A stretch of 64,000 nucleotides of DNA, from positions 1 through 64,000 of the forward strand of contig NZ_CADFDK010000017.1 of the NCBI RefSeq assembly GCF_902832885.1. Direction: 5' to 3'. Below the pieces are notes generated by a model. It saw nothing but the letters and a program-made list of their open reading frames with translations. It did no database searches and was not told the DNA's origin. Shown here piece after piece: positions 42,393-52,178 of the stretch (positions are counted from its first letter, which is position 1; the number at the start of each line of letters is the position of its first letter). A program made the position numbers and the translations under genes. This DNA comes from Burkholderia seminalis DSM 23518 (GTDB taxonomy: Bacteria > Pseudomonadota > Gammaproteobacteria > Burkholderiales > Burkholderiaceae).

Positions 42393-43547
42393 ATGTTCAG
42401 TTTCTTCAAACGATTCAAGAAATCGCAGGAGCCCGATCCGGCGGAATCGCAATCGGCCGACGCGCAGCAAGCGGACGAGCCGTCCGATGCGCCCGCGCCC
42501 GTGGCCCCGCCCGCGGCCGACGTGCCGCAGGCACCCGCGCAACCGGCCGCGCCGGCCGTCGTGATGACGGTCACGCCGACCAACGACGGCCGCGACGAGG
42601 TCGTCGAGACGGTCGAGATCGTCCCGCCGCCGCTGCAGGACGCGTCCGCGAAGAAGTCGTGGCTCGCGCGCCTGAAAACGGGGCTCGCGAAAACGGGCTC
42701 GAGCATCACCGGCGTCTTCGTCAACACGAAGATCGACGAGGATCTGTACGAGGAGCTCGAAACCGCGCTGCTGATGTCCGACGCGGGCGTCGATGCGACC
42801 GAGTACCTGCTCGGCGCGCTGCGCGAAAAGGTGCGCACGGGCCGGCTGACCGACCCGCAGCAGGTAAAGGGCGCGCTGCACGACCTGCTCGTCGAACTGC
42901 TGACGCCGCTCGAGAAATCGCTGATGCTCGGCCGCGCGCAGCCGCTCGTGATGATGATCGCCGGCGTGAACGGCGCGGGCAAGACGACCAGCATCGGCAA
43001 GCTCGCGAAGCATCTGCAGAGCTTCGACCAGTCGGTGCTGCTGGCCGCGGGCGATACGTTCCGCGCGGCCGCGCGCGAGCAGCTCGCGGTCTGGGGCGAA
43101 CGCAACAACGTGACGGTCGTGCAGCAGGAAAGCGGCGATCCGGCCGCGGTGATCTTCGACGCGGTCAGCGCCGCGCGCGCGCGCAAGATCGACGTGATGA
43201 TGGCCGATACGGCCGGCCGCCTGCCGACGCAGCTCCACCTGATGGAAGAGCTGAAGAAGGTAAAGCGCGTGATTGCGAAGGCGCACGACGGCGCGCCGCA
43301 CGAAGTGCTGCTGGTGATCGACGCGAACACCGGCCAGAACGCGCTCACGCAGGTGAAGGCATTCGACGACGCGCTCGGCCTCACGGGCCTGATCGTCACG
43401 AAGCTCGACGGCACCGCGAAGGGCGGGATTCTCGCCGCGATCGCGCGGCAACGCCCGGTGCCCGTCTACTTCATCGGCGTCGGCGAAAAGGTCGAGGACC
43501 TGCAGCCGTTCAGCGCGGTGGAATTCGCGGACGCGCTGCTCGGCTGA
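42393..43547 (+). CDS. ftsY: Signal recognition particle receptor FtsY
   Basis: A 384-residue FtsY. An acidic, Ala/Pro-rich membrane-association domain (residues 1-75) precedes the NG GTPase domain with G1 [16 protein letters not shown]3 DTAGRLPTQ and G4 TKLDGTAKGG. It docks ribosome-SRP complexes at the inner membrane. It is divergent from rsmD, the standard arrangement, and is followed by a clear terminator. Confidence 0.96.
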   Translation: MFSFFKRFKKSQEPDPAESQSADAQQADEPSDAPAPVAPPAADVPQAPAQPAAPAVVMTVTPTNDGRDEVVETVEIVPPPLQDASAKKSWLARLKTGLAKTGSSITGVFVNTKIDEDLYEELETALLMSDAGVDATEYLLGALREKVRTGRLTDPQQVKGALHDLLVELLTPLEKSLMLGRAQPLVMMIAGVNGAGKTTSIGKLAKHLQSFDQSVLLAAGDTFRAAAREQLAVWGERNNVTVVQQESGDPAAVIFDAVSAARARKIDVMMADTAGRLPTQLHLMEELKKVKRVIAKAHDGAPHEVLLVIDANTGQNALTQVKAFDDALGLTGLIVTKLDGTAKGGILAAIARQRPVPVYFIGVGEKVEDLQPFSAVEFADALLG

Positions 43548-43570
43548 CCCTCGCCGGCACGCACCGCACG

Positions 43571-43594
43571 GGGCGCCTTCGGGCGCCCTTTTTC
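43571..43594 (+). terminator. Rho-independent terminator after ftsY
   Basis: GGGCGCC and GGCGCCC pair around a TTCG loop, followed by five T residues. Confidence 0.85.
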
Positions 43595-43629
43595 ATGCGC
43601 GCCCGCTCGTCACCAGCGGCGCGGCGCGC

Positions 43630-44274
43630 TCATTCCGCGTCGGGCTGCGCGCCCGGCTCGGCGGCCTTGAACGCGTCGAGCGCCGCGGCGTGGTCGGCGA
43701 TCCGCTGGATCGTCGGGAAGCGCGTGGTATCGATCGAGAAGCGGTTCGCGTTGAACACCTGCGGCACGAGGCACACGTCGGCGAGCGTCGGCGTGTCGCC
43801 GAAGCACAGCTTGCCGGTGCGCGGATCGCTCGCGAGACGCGTCTCGAGCGTCTCGAAGCCGGCCTCGATCCAGTGCCGGTACCACGCGCTCTTCGCCTCC
43901 TCGGGCACCTTCATCGTGTGCTTCAGGTACTTCAGCACGCGCAGGTTGTTCAGCGGATGGATTTCGCACGCGATCTGCAGCGCGATCGCGCGCACGTATG
44001 CGCGATCGACCGGCTGCTTCGGCAGCAGCGCGGGCTCGGGATGGGTTTCCTCGAGATACTCGATGATCGCGAGCGACTGCTGCAGCGTCGCGTCGCCGTC
44101 GACCAGCGTCGGCACGACCGCGTCCGGATTCACTGCGCGGTACGCGTCCTTCAGTTGCTCGCCGCCGTCGCGCAGCATGTGCACGGGAACATAGTCGAAC
44201 GGCAGCCGCTTCAGGTTCAGGGCAATCCGCACGCGGTACGACGCGGAACTGCGGAAATAGCTGTAGAGCTTCAT
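43630..44274 (-). CDS. maiA: Maleylacetoacetate isomerase (zeta-class GST)
   Basis: A 214-residue glutathione S-transferase of the zeta class. The N-terminal YFRSSASYRVRIALNLK matches the SSCxxR-type active-site motif with Ser in place of Cys, and QSLAIIEYLEETHP binds glutathione. The enzyme isomerises maleylacetoacetate in tyrosine degradation; other zeta-GST reactions are possible. No tyrosine-pathway gene is adjacent. Divergent from ybiB. Confidence 0.85.
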   Translation of the reverse strand: MKLYSYFRSSASYRVRIALNLKRLPFDYVPVHMLRDGGEQLKDAYRAVNPDAVVPTLVDGDATLQQSLAIIEYLEETHPEPALLPKQPVDRAYVRAIALQIACEIHPLNNLRVLKYLKHTMKVPEEAKSAWYRHWIEAGFETLETRLASDPRTGKLCFGDTPTLADVCLVPQVFNANRFSIDTTRFPTIQRIADHAAALDAFKAAEPGAQPDAE

Positions 44275-44452
44275 GGGATGTCTCTGTTGGTCGTATTCGG
44301 CCGGCAACGGCACGGGCGCGGCGCAACCGGCGCGCGCACCGCCGGGACCCAGAGTGTAGCGCGGCACGATGCGCGGCCGCGCCCGTGCGATACTCGGGCA
44401 TTCCTCACCGCTCACCGCGCGGCCCGATGCCGGCCGCCCGCCCCACGCCCCG

Positions 44453-45427
44453 ATGACCGCTTCCCCCGACACCGCCGCCGCTCCGTTCCCTTGCGCCCGC
44501 TTCATCAAGGAAATCGGCCGCGGCCCGAACGGCGCGCGCGCGCTGTCCGCCGAGGACACGTTCGCGCTCTATCGCGCGATGCTCGACGCACGCGTGTCGG
44601 ACGTCGAACTTGGCGCGATCCTGATCGCCTATCGGCTGAAGGGCGAAACCGCCGACGAACTGGCCGCGATGCTCGCCGCCGCGCAGGCGTCGTTCGAGCC
44701 CGTGCACGTGCAGGACGCCGCGTTCCGCCCGGTCGCGATCCCGAGCTACAACGGTGCGCGCAAGCAGCCGAACCTCGTGCCGCTGCTCGCGCTGCTGCTC
44801 GCGCGCGAAGGCGTACCGGCGCTCGTGCACGGCGTGGAGCGCGATCCCGGTCGCGTGACGAGCGCGGAGATCTTCTCCGCGCTGTCGCTCGCGCCGTCGG
44901 CGTCGCACGATGCGATCGAGGACATGCTGGCCGAGCGCCGCGTCGCGTTCGCACCGATCGGCGTCCTGGCGCCGCGCATCGCCCGCCTGCTGTCGATGCG
45001 CAGCGTGCTCGGCGTACGCAACTCGACGCACACGCTCGTGAAGATCCTGCAGCCGTTCGCGCCGGCCGGGCTGCGGCTCGTCAACTACACGCATCCGCCG
45101 TACCGCGACAGCCTCGCGCAGCTGTTTCGCGATCATCCGGACGCCGCGCTGGGCGGCGCGCTGCTCGCGCGCGGCACCGAGGGCGAAGCCGTCGCCGACA
45201 CGCGGCGCCAGGTGCAGGTCGACTGGCTGCACGACGGCGTGTGCGACACACTGATCGAGGCCGAGCGTTCGTCGACCGATGCGCCGCCCGTCGCGCTGCC
45301 CGAAGCGCGCGATGCGGCGACCACGGCCGCGTGGACGGACGCCGTGCTGCGCGGCGAGGTGCCGGTGCCGGACACGGTGGCGCGGCAGGTCGCGACGATC
45401 GTGGAGATCGCGCGCATCGCACGCTGA
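44453..45427 (+). CDS. ybiB: YbiB-like DNA-binding protein (TrpD-related fold)
   Basis: A 324-residue protein of the anthranilate phosphoribosyltransferase-like (TrpD2/YbiB) family. It has the FIKEIGRGPNGARALSAEDTFALY start and SYNGARKQPNLVPLLALLL, but no intact TrpD PRPP/anthranilate site. YbiB proteins bind nucleic acids and are linked to the SOS response in E. coli. The frame stays open upstream, but homologues begin near the ATG at 44453. Confidence 0.82.
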   Translation: MTASPDTAAAPFPCARFIKEIGRGPNGARALSAEDTFALYRAMLDARVSDVELGAILIAYRLKGETADELAAMLAAAQASFEPVHVQDAAFRPVAIPSYNGARKQPNLVPLLALLLAREGVPALVHGVERDPGRVTSAEIFSALSLAPSASHDAIEDMLAERRVAFAPIGVLAPRIARLLSMRSVLGVRNSTHTLVKILQPFAPAGLRLVNYTHPPYRDSLAQLFRDHPDAALGGALLARGTEGEAVADTRRQVQVDWLHDGVCDTLIEAERSSTDAPPVALPEARDAATTAAWTDAVLRGEVPVPDTVARQVATIVEIARIAR

Positions 45428-45463
45428 CGACGCGGCCGCGACCGGCCCCTTTGTCCCGACCAT

Positions 45464-45492
45464 TTGACACGCGCCCGCATCCTGGCATAGAG
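45464..45492 (+). promoter_or_regulatory. Promoter of the leu leader
   Basis: A consensus -35 TTGACA (45464-45469) and a weak -10 (ATAGAG, 17-base spacer). The predicted start is about 45,499, only a base or two before the leader-peptide ATG, so the leader may be translated from a nearly leaderless RNA. Confidence 0.55.
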
Positions 45493-45500
45493 TGACTGCC

Positions 45501-45575
45501 ATGCGTTCCTTTCCGAACACCCTCCGAATTACCTCCGGCCGCCTAGCGCGGCCGCTATCGCTACGACTAGCCTAA
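45501..45575 (+). CDS. leuL: leuA leader peptide with CTA-leucine run
   Basis: A 24-codon open frame, MRSFPNTLRITSGRLARPLSLRLA, ending 231 bases before leuA. Leucines 15, 19, 21 and 23 all use CTA, the rarest leucine codon in GC-rich Burkholderia genes, within nine codons of the stop. The last two CTA codons sit in the 5' arm of a strong hairpin. This is the layout of an attenuation leader: slow decoding at low charged tRNA-Leu(CTA) would hold the ribosome and change RNA folding. No leader of this exact sequence is known to me. Confidence 0.7.
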   Translation: MRSFPNTLRITSGRLARPLSLRLA

Positions 45576-45607
45576 GGCTGTCGTAGCGCCGTGTGCTGTC
45601 CGCACGG
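45537..45607 (+). promoter_or_regulatory. leuA leader RNA hairpins
   Basis: Three successive stems: GGCCGC/GCGGCC (45537-45553); CTACGAC-T-AGCC/GGCT-GTCGTAG (45561-45586), 11 bp with one bulge and the leader stop codon in its loop; and CCGTGTG/CGCACGG (45589-45607). None is directly followed by a long T-run, so control may work through Rho or leuA translation rather than an intrinsic terminator. Confidence 0.5.
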
Positions 45608-45806
45608 TCCCTCCCAGCAGTTCCTCGCAGTACCCCTCTCGCAGTTTTTACAACCGAAGTCGTCAGCATTCGTCCGTCTATCCGTCGGCCGATTCGCGAA
45701 GATCATCCGCATCCGCGGCGCAATGGCGCGCGGCGATGCGAGGCAGCGCCAACCGTCGCTCATGCCGCCCGTCTTCGCTCGCGACTTGAGACCCGAGGTC
45801 CAGAAG

Positions 45807-47459
45807 ATGCAGCGCAATCCGCAAGACAAGTACCGTCCGTTCGAACCCGTCCGCCTCAATGGCCGCCGCTGGCCGTCCCGCACCATCGAGCGCGCGCCCG
45901 TGTGGATGAGCACCGACCTGCGCGACGGCAACCAGTCGCTGATCGAGCCGATGAGCATCGAGCAGAAGCTCGAATTCTTCGAGATGCTGGTGGCGATCGG
46001 GTTCAAGGAGATCGAAGTCGGTTTTCCGTCGGCGTCGCAAACCGACTTCGATTTCGTCCGCAAGCTGATCGACGACCAGCGGATTCCCGACGACGTGACG
46101 ATCGAGGTGCTCGTGCAGTCGCGCGAGGACCTGATCGCCCGCACGTTCGACGCGCTCGAAGGCGTGCCGCGCGCGATCGTGCACCTGTACAACGCGGTGT
46201 GCCCGTCGTTCCGCCGCATCGTGTTCGGGATGTCGAAAAACGACGTGAAGGCGCTCGCGATCGACGGCACGCGCATCATCAAGGCGCACGCCGACGCGCG
46301 CCCCGACACGCAGTGGACCTTCCAGTACTCGCCGGAAACCTTCAGCATGACCGAGCTGACGTTTGCACGCGAGATCTGCGACGCGGTCGCGCAGACGTGG
46401 CGCCCGACCCGCGACCACAAGATGATCGTCAACCTGCCGGCCACCGTCGAAGCCGCAAGCCCGAACGTGTTCGCCGACCAGATCGAATGGATGGACCGCA
46501 ACCTCGCGTATCGCGACAGCATCGTGCTGTCGGTGCATCCGCACAACGACCGCGGCACCGCGGTGGCGGCGGCCGAACTCGCGCTGCTCGCGGGCGCCGA
46601 CCGCATCGAGGGCTGCCTGTTCGGCAACGGCGAACGCACCGGCAACGTCGATCTCGTCACGCTCGCGCTGAACCTCTACACGCAGGGCATCGACCCGGGC
46701 CTCGACTTCTCCGACATCGACGCGGTGCGCCGCGTCGTCGAACGCTGCAACCAGATTCCCGTGCACCCGCGCCACCCGTACGCGGGCGACCTCGTGTTCA
46801 CCGCGTTCTCGGGCTCGCACCAGGACGCGATCCGCAAGGGTTTCGCGCAGCAACGCCCCGACGCGGTCTGGGAAGTGCCGTACCTGCCGATCGACCCGGC
46901 CGACCTCGGCCGCAGCTATGACGCGGTGATCCGCGTGAACAGCCAGTCCGGCAAGGGCGGCGCGACGTTCCTGCTCGAACGCGGGATGGGCTTCACGCCG
47001 ACGCGGCGCGTGCAGATCGAATTCAGCCACGCGGTGCAGACGCTCGCGGACGCATCCGGCGAGGAAGTGACGGGCGACGCGATCTGCGCGCTGTTCACGC
47101 GCGAATTCTTCGAGACCGACGGCCCGGCCGCGCGCCACGGCGGCAGCGCGCGCTGGCAGAACCGCGAGATCGCGGCGGCGCCCGCGGCCGCGACCGAGTC
47201 GGCGCCGGAGGACGCCGTGCGACGATTCGCCGCGGCCTTCGCGGCGGCGGCCGGCGCCGCGATCGACGTCGCGTCGTGCGAATCGGTGCGCGCGACGGAC
47301 GGACGGTTCGCGGTATCGGTCGGCTGCCGGGTCGGCGACGCACCGCTGCGGCACGGCGTCGGCCTGCATGCCGATGCGGCGAGCGCCGCGCTCGACGCGG
47401 TCGTCAGTGCGATCAACCGATCGGCGTGGCACTGCACGGACCACCGCGCGGCGGCCTGA
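45807..47459 (+). CDS. leuA: 2-isopropylmalate synthase (type 2)
   Basis: A 550-residue LeuA of the longer type 2 class. [13 protein letters not shown] carries the metal and catalytic Arg/Asp, [20 protein letters not shown] follows, the HPHNDRG metal-binding histidines are near residue 235, and a C-terminal regulatory domain (from about 430) is present. It condenses acetyl-CoA with 2-oxoisovalerate, the first step of leucine synthesis. The ATG at 45807 ([15 protein letters not shown]) has GAGG upstream; the frame is open further upstream, within the leader RNA. Confidence 0.95.
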   Translation: MQRNPQDKYRPFEPVRLNGRRWPSRTIERAPVWMSTDLRDGNQSLIEPMSIEQKLEFFEMLVAIGFKEIEVGFPSASQTDFDFVRKLIDDQRIPDDVTIEVLVQSREDLIARTFDALEGVPRAIVHLYNAVCPSFRRIVFGMSKNDVKALAIDGTRIIKAHADARPDTQWTFQYSPETFSMTELTFAREICDAVAQTWRPTRDHKMIVNLPATVEAASPNVFADQIEWMDRNLAYRDSIVLSVHPHNDRGTAVAAAELALLAGADRIEGCLFGNGERTGNVDLVTLALNLYTQGIDPGLDFSDIDAVRRVVERCNQIPVHPRHPYAGDLVFTAFSGSHQDAIRKGFAQQRPDAVWEVPYLPIDPADLGRSYDAVIRVNSQSGKGGATFLLERGMGFTPTRRVQIEFSHAVQTLADASGEEVTGDAICALFTREFFETDGPAARHGGSARWQNREIAAAPAAATESAPEDAVRRFAAAFAAAAGAAIDVASCESVRATDGRFAVSVGCRVGDAPLRHGVGLHADAASAALDAVVSAINRSAWHCTDHRAAA

Positions 47460-47540
47460 CGGCCGCGCATCGACCGAGCGTTCAAACGTCAGCGAGCGGA
47501 ACGACCGCCCGTGCGCCGCGCGATCCGCGCCGCACGGGCC

Positions 47541-47566
47541 AGCAAAAAGCGGCCCAGAAGGCCGCT
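47541..47566 (-). terminator. Terminator of the NTF2-like gene
   Basis: AGCGGCC/GGCCGCT stem (47548-47554, 47560-47566), followed leftward by TTTTTGCT. Confidence 0.75.
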
Positions 47567-47601
47567 CGATTCGGGGGCATGAAAAGGAGCGCGACGCGCG
47601 C

Positions 47602-47985
47602 TCATGTCTCGGTCGCGCACCGCGTCGCCTGCCACGCGAGCAGGCACCAGCGCCCCTGTTCCTCGGTGTGGACGGACGTATAGGCGATCGGGAAGACCAG
47701 GCCGCCGTTGTTCGTTTCCATCTCGATCAACGCGCGCCCGGTGACGACGCAGGTTTCGCCGCCGACCGGCAGCACGTCCTGCGACTGGATTTCGATCTGG
47801 CGATAGCGGCGGCGGCCGGCGACGATGGCATCGATGAACTGCTGCTTGGTTTCGCGTTTGCCGTTGGTGTGCACGAAGAACACCTTGTCCGACAGCAGCG
47901 CGCCGAGCGCCTCGCCGTCCCCGTCCACCATCGCCCGGAACCGATCGCGCTCGAGCGCGCGGATCGCATCGATCACCTTCGCCAT
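47602..47985 (-). CDS. NTF2-like/SnoaL-type protein
   Basis: A 127-residue protein of the NTF2-like superfamily (DUF4440-type). An N-terminal helix pair (IRALERDRFRAMVDGDGEAL) is followed by LLSDKVFFVHTNGKRETKQQF and a curved beta-sheet. Members range from isomerases to ligand-binding pockets; the function here cannot be read. The ATG at 47985 sits behind GAGGAG. It has its own terminator and no operon partner beyond pagL, which lies downstream of nothing shared. Confidence 0.75.
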   Translation of the reverse strand: MAKVIDAIRALERDRFRAMVDGDGEALGALLSDKVFFVHTNGKRETKQQFIDAIVAGRRRYRQIEIQSQDVLPVGGETCVVTGRALIEMETNNGGLVFPIAYTSVHTEEQGRWCLLAWQATRCATET

Positions 47986-48030
47986 CGCCTGACTCCTCGG
48001 CAACGCGCCCGCCGTGCGCGGGCGTGCGGA

Positions 48031-48600
48031 TCAGAAGTTGTACTGCACGTAGAACTGGTGGAAATTTATACCAGGATTCGGCTCTTTGATACCCGCGTTA
48101 GACACATGTTCAAAACGGTAGCCGACCTGATACTGTTGCCGTTGGCCGAACTGCACGCCGACGCCCCCGGTCGGCGCGAACTGGAACGCGGTCGACAGCG
48201 AGAAGTTGTTCGAGATCGTCGGATGGGTCAGGAGCCGGACCCCGCCGCCCGCCTCGATGAACGGGCGAATCTCGCCCGTGCTCTTGATGAAGCGGAACAA
48301 CGGCGTCACGCCGAATTCGCCGATGCTGCCGTGGACGTTGCCGCCCGTGTGCCAGTATCCGGCGTGCCCTTCGACGACGAACGCGAAGTGCCAGCCGCCG
48401 ACCTGCCACCAGTTCCAGCCCGGATCCCACACGACGCCCAGGTCGCCCTTGTCGATCCCGCGCCGATCCGAAAACCCGCCACCCGCCTGGATCCCCCATC
48501 GATCCGCGAACGCCGCACCCGGTCCGCCCAGCAGGGACGCCGCCAGCAACGCATGCAGCGCAAGCCGGCTGCGGGGCCGGCGATTCTTCTTATTGTTCAT
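48031..48600 (-). CDS. pagL: Lipid A 3-O-deacylase PagL family
   Basis: A 189-residue outer-membrane beta-barrel enzyme that removes the 3-O acyl chain of lipid A. A signal peptide (cleavage near GAAFADR) is followed by amphipathic strands and a C-terminal Phe. The catalytic pair is visible in FEHVSNAGIK (H165, S167). The third PagL residue, a Glu 14 positions after the His in the Pseudomonas enzyme, is Asn here (N179), with E173 nearby. Start at the ATG at 48600. Confidence 0.85.
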   Translation of the reverse strand: MNNKKNRRPRSRLALHALLAASLLGGPGAAFADRWGIQAGGGFSDRRGIDKGDLGVVWDPGWNWWQVGGWHFAFVVEGHAGYWHTGGNVHGSIGEFGVTPLFRFIKSTGEIRPFIEAGGGVRLLTHPTISNNFSLSTAFQFAPTGGVGVQFGQRQQYQVGYRFEHVSNAGIKEPNPGINFHQFYVQYNF

Positions 48601-48958
48601 CTGACACTCCAACTTTTTGGGTTGAATGGAGCCTGCCGCGACGGCCTGGCCCGAGCGAACTGAATGGTATGGTAAAGGACTTTTCGGATCGGCATCACGA
48701 AGCGAAATGGCTTGCTTCCAAAACGGCAAAAATCGAAATCGTCTACTGATTACCATCAGAAACAACGGTTTACGGAACTTCGCGTCGCGCCCCGGGTCGC
48801 AAATTAGACTATCGATTCGACTTCTTCGATAGAAAAACGGGAACTCGGATGCCCACGTCCGCTCTAAGGATTAGCACTCGTCTTCCGGGAGTGCTAAGAT
48901 GGCCCACGGAATCTCATTCGAGACCGGGGGTTTGTCCCTGATTCCAAAGGAGTTTTTA
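48601..48958. other. Intergenic control region of pagL and rpoH
   Basis: No gene is supported. AT-rich sequence from about 48,660 to 48,840 separates the divergent pagL and rpoH. The CIRCE element and the AAGGAG site of rpoH lie at its right end. Confidence 0.7.
48871..48897. promoter_or_regulatory. CIRCE operator (HrcA binding site) upstream of rpoH
   Basis: TTAGCACTC-N9-GAGTGCTAA is a perfect match to the CIRCE consensus, centred 75 bases upstream of the rpoH GTG. HrcA represses through this element in unstressed cells, so rpoH transcription is expected to be HrcA-controlled. Confidence 0.95.
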
Positions 48959-49894
<936 letters not shown>

Positions 49895-49924
49895 ATCGCC
49901 GGCGCTCGAGCGCGCCTCGTCGAA

Positions 49925-49956
49925 AACCGCTGCCCGACCGGCAGCGGTTTTTTTTC
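49925..49956 (+). terminator. Rho-independent terminator after rpoH
   Basis: AACCGCTGCC and GGCAGCGGTT form a 10-bp stem (49925-49934, 49940-49949) with a CGACC loop, followed by seven T residues. Confidence 0.92.
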
Positions 49957-50243
49957 GTGCGTCTTTTTCGCGGATTTTCACGCGCTTCCGCATGCGCTTC
50001 TCTTCCCGCTTCTCTTCCCGTTTCTCCGCTCGTTTCCCTTCCCGTTTCTCCGCCGATTAATTGAGCTGATTCATCAGGTATTCGGCCATTTGCGGCCCCC
50101 TTCCGCATAACCTTGATCTGCCTCAACTTTTGCCCCCCGTTTCGCGACGGTCTGCCGCAGCGCAGCACTCGGCATCGGAAAGCAGTCCTTTTAAAATTGG
50201 CATGTCAGGCGCAAAAGGATTAAAACAGCTTCACGGCCGTCAT

Positions 50244-50279
50244 AAATCCGACGTAAAGTCGCCCCAAATCCGACGTAAA
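50244..50279. repeat. Two 14-bp direct repeats upstream of cydP
   Basis: AAATCCGACGTAAA occurs at 50244-50257 and 50266-50279, with starts 22 bases apart (about two helical turns). This looks like a tandem site for a transcription factor controlling the cyd operon. Confidence 0.7.
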
Positions 50280-50298
50280 TCGATTCAGGATAATCACC

Positions 50299-50312
50299 TT
50301 GATCTCGATCAA
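50299..50312. promoter_or_regulatory. FNR/ANR-type palindrome
   Basis: TTGAT-CTCG-ATCAA matches the FNR consensus (TTGAT-N4-ATCAA) perfectly. It coincides with the only plausible start codon region of cydP, so it could act as an operator inside the transcribed region or mark a shorter cydP. Confidence 0.65.
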
Positions 50313-50577
50313 TAAAGAGCCTGCGCCGCCTTCCCCGCGGCCGCCCGGCACGATCGGCTGGCGCGCGCGCATCGCCGCGTGGGCACGCGGACCGACCCTC
50401 GCCCGCGACATCACCCTGGTGCTGATCGTCAAGCTGATCCTCCTGATGTCGCTCAAATACGCATTCTTCAATCATCCGCAGGCCGAGCACATGTCGCTTC
50501 CGCCTGCCGCCGTCGCCGAGAAGCTGCTCTCGGTACCGGCGCCTGCATCTACCGAGGGAGACCACCATGATAAGTAG
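50299..50577 (+). CDS. cydP: Cytochrome oxidase putative small subunit CydP
   Basis: A 92-residue protein with one membrane helix ([22 protein letters not shown], about residues 36-57) and the conserved [13 protein letters not shown] segment that defines CydP. It is found upstream of cydAB in many proteobacteria and probably aids bd-oxidase assembly. The first in-frame start is TTG at 50299, with AGGA eight bases upstream; the next ATG is within the helix. Its stop overlaps cydA by 11 bases. Confidence 0.8.
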   Translation: MISINKEPAPPSPRPPGTIGWRARIAAWARGPTLARDITLVLIVKLILLMSLKYAFFNHPQAEHMSLPPAAVAEKLLSVPAPASTEGDHHDK

Positions 50578-52147
50578 CGATGTCGTCGATCTGTCACGTC
50601 TGCAGTTCGGCATCACGGCGCTCTACCACTTCCTGTTCGTGCCGCTGACGCTCGGCCTGTCCTGGCTGCTCGTCATCATGGAAGCGGTCTACGTGATGAC
50701 CGGCAAGCAGGTCTACAAGGACATGACGCAGTTCTGGGGCAAGCTGTTCGGGATCAACTTCGCGATGGGCGTGACGACCGGCATCACGCTCGAATTCCAG
50801 TTCGGCACGAACTGGTCGTACTACTCGCACTACGTCGGCGACATCTTCGGCGTGCCGCTCGCGGTCGAGGGGCTGATGGCGTTCTTCCTCGAATCGACCT
50901 TCGTCGGCCTGTTCTTCTTCGGCTGGAACCGCCTGTCGAAGGTCAAGCACCTGATCGTCACGTTCCTCGTCGCGCTGGGCTCGAACCTGTCCGCGCTGTG
51001 GATCCTCGTCGCGAACGGCTGGATGAACAACCCGGTCGGCGCCGAGTTCAACTACCAGACGATGCGCATGGAGCTGACCAGCCTGTTCGACGTGCTGTTC
51101 AACCCGGTCGCGCAGGTGAAGTTCGTGCATACGGTGTCGGCCGGCTACGTGACGGCCGCGATGTTCGTGCTCGGCGTGTCGTCGTGGTACCTGCTGAAGA
51201 AGCGCGACGTCGACTTCGCGCTGCGCTCGTTCGCGGTCGCGGCCGGCTTCGGCCTCGCGGCGACGCTGTGCGTGATCGTGCTCGGCGACGAATCGGGCTA
51301 CACGACCGGCGAAGTGCAGAAGATGAAGCTCGCCGCGATCGAATCCGAATGGGAAACGCAGCCGGCGCCCGCGTCGTTCACGCTGATCGACATTCCGAAC
51401 CAGGAAGAACAGCGCACCGACTACGCGATCAAGATCCCGTACGCGCTCGGCCTGATCGCGACGCGCTCGATCGACGAGCCCGTGATCGGCCTGCGCGATC
51501 TCGCGAAGCACAGCGAGGAGCACATCCAGAGCGGGATGATCGCGTACGGCGCGCTGCAGAAGCTGAAGGAAGGCGACACGAGCGCGGCCACGCGCGCGTT
51601 GTTCGACCAGCACAAGCAGTATCTCGGCTACGGGCTGATGCTCAAGCAGTTCACGCCGAACGTCGTCGATGCGACGCCGGAGCAGATCAAGGCCGCCGCG
51701 AAGAAGACGATTCCGCCGGTCGCGCCCGTGTTCTTCTCGTTCCGGATCATGGTGTTCCTCGGCTTCCTGTTCCTCGCGACCTTCGTCGCCGCGTTCTGGT
51801 TCTGCGCGCGCCGCGAACTGCTGCAGGACAACCGCCGCTGGTTCCTCCGCTATGCGGTGTGGGCGATCCCGCTGCCGTGGCTGGCCGCGGAATTCGGCTG
51901 GGTGGTCGCCGAGCTCGGCCGCCAGCCGTGGACGATCGCGGGCATCCTGCCGACGCACCTGTCCGCGTCGAGCCTGCAGCCGAGCGACCTGTACCTGAGT
52001 CTCGCGGGTTTCATCCTGTTCTACACCGTCCTGTTCGTCATCGAGATCACGCTGATGTTCAAGTACGCGCGCCTCGGCCCGTCGTCGCTGCATACCGGCC
52101 GTTATCACCACGAACTCGCGGCCGCCAGCGAGCGCGCCCCGGCGTGA
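50567..52147 (+). CDS. cydA: Cytochrome bd ubiquinol oxidase subunit I
   Basis: A 526-residue polytopic subunit carrying hemes b558, b595 and d. It begins [20 protein letters not shown] with the heme ligand His (H21). It includes the GRQPW motif ([15 protein letters not shown], near residue 448) and the quinol-binding Q-loop. It reduces oxygen at low tension with quinol electrons. A GAGGGAG site lies before the ATG, and the operon cydP-cydA-cydB-cydX is compact. Confidence 0.96.
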   Translation: MISSDVVDLSRLQFGITALYHFLFVPLTLGLSWLLVIMEAVYVMTGKQVYKDMTQFWGKLFGINFAMGVTTGITLEFQFGTNWSYYSHYVGDIFGVPLAVEGLMAFFLESTFVGLFFFGWNRLSKVKHLIVTFLVALGSNLSALWILVANGWMNNPVGAEFNYQTMRMELTSLFDVLFNPVAQVKFVHTVSAGYVTAAMFVLGVSSWYLLKKRDVDFALRSFAVAAGFGLAATLCVIVLGDESGYTTGEVQKMKLAAIESEWETQPAPASFTLIDIPNQEEQRTDYAIKIPYALGLIATRSIDEPVIGLRDLAKHSEEHIQSGMIAYGALQKLKEGDTSAATRALFDQHKQYLGYGLMLKQFTPNVVDATPEQIKAAAKKTIPPVAPVFFSFRIMVFLGFLFLATFVAAFWFCARRELLQDNRRWFLRYAVWAIPLPWLAAEFGWVVAELGRQPWTIAGILPTHLSASSLQPSDLYLSLAGFILFYTVLFVIEITLMFKYARLGPSSLHTGRYHHELAAASERAPA

Positions 52148-52178
52148 GCACGCACCCGAAACGGAACAAGGAATCGCT

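Larger units (their letters stand above)
49895..50298. other. rpoH-cyd intergenic region
   Basis: No gene is supported. It contains the rpoH terminator, a pyrimidine-rich imperfect tandem repeat at about 49,990-50,055 (units such as CTTCTCTTCCCG and TTTCTCCGCTCG), and the cyd control region with the phased 14-bp repeat. Confidence 0.65.

Noticed and set aside
45591-45806. 72-codon N-terminal extension of LeuA
   Set aside because: The extension lies in the leader RNA, is not conserved-looking, and a GAGG site precedes the ATG at 45807.
49990-50055. Pyrimidine-rich tandem units resembling a repeat array
   Set aside because: Units are short and irregular with no spacers; not a CRISPR array. 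No CRISPR was found anywhere in the window.
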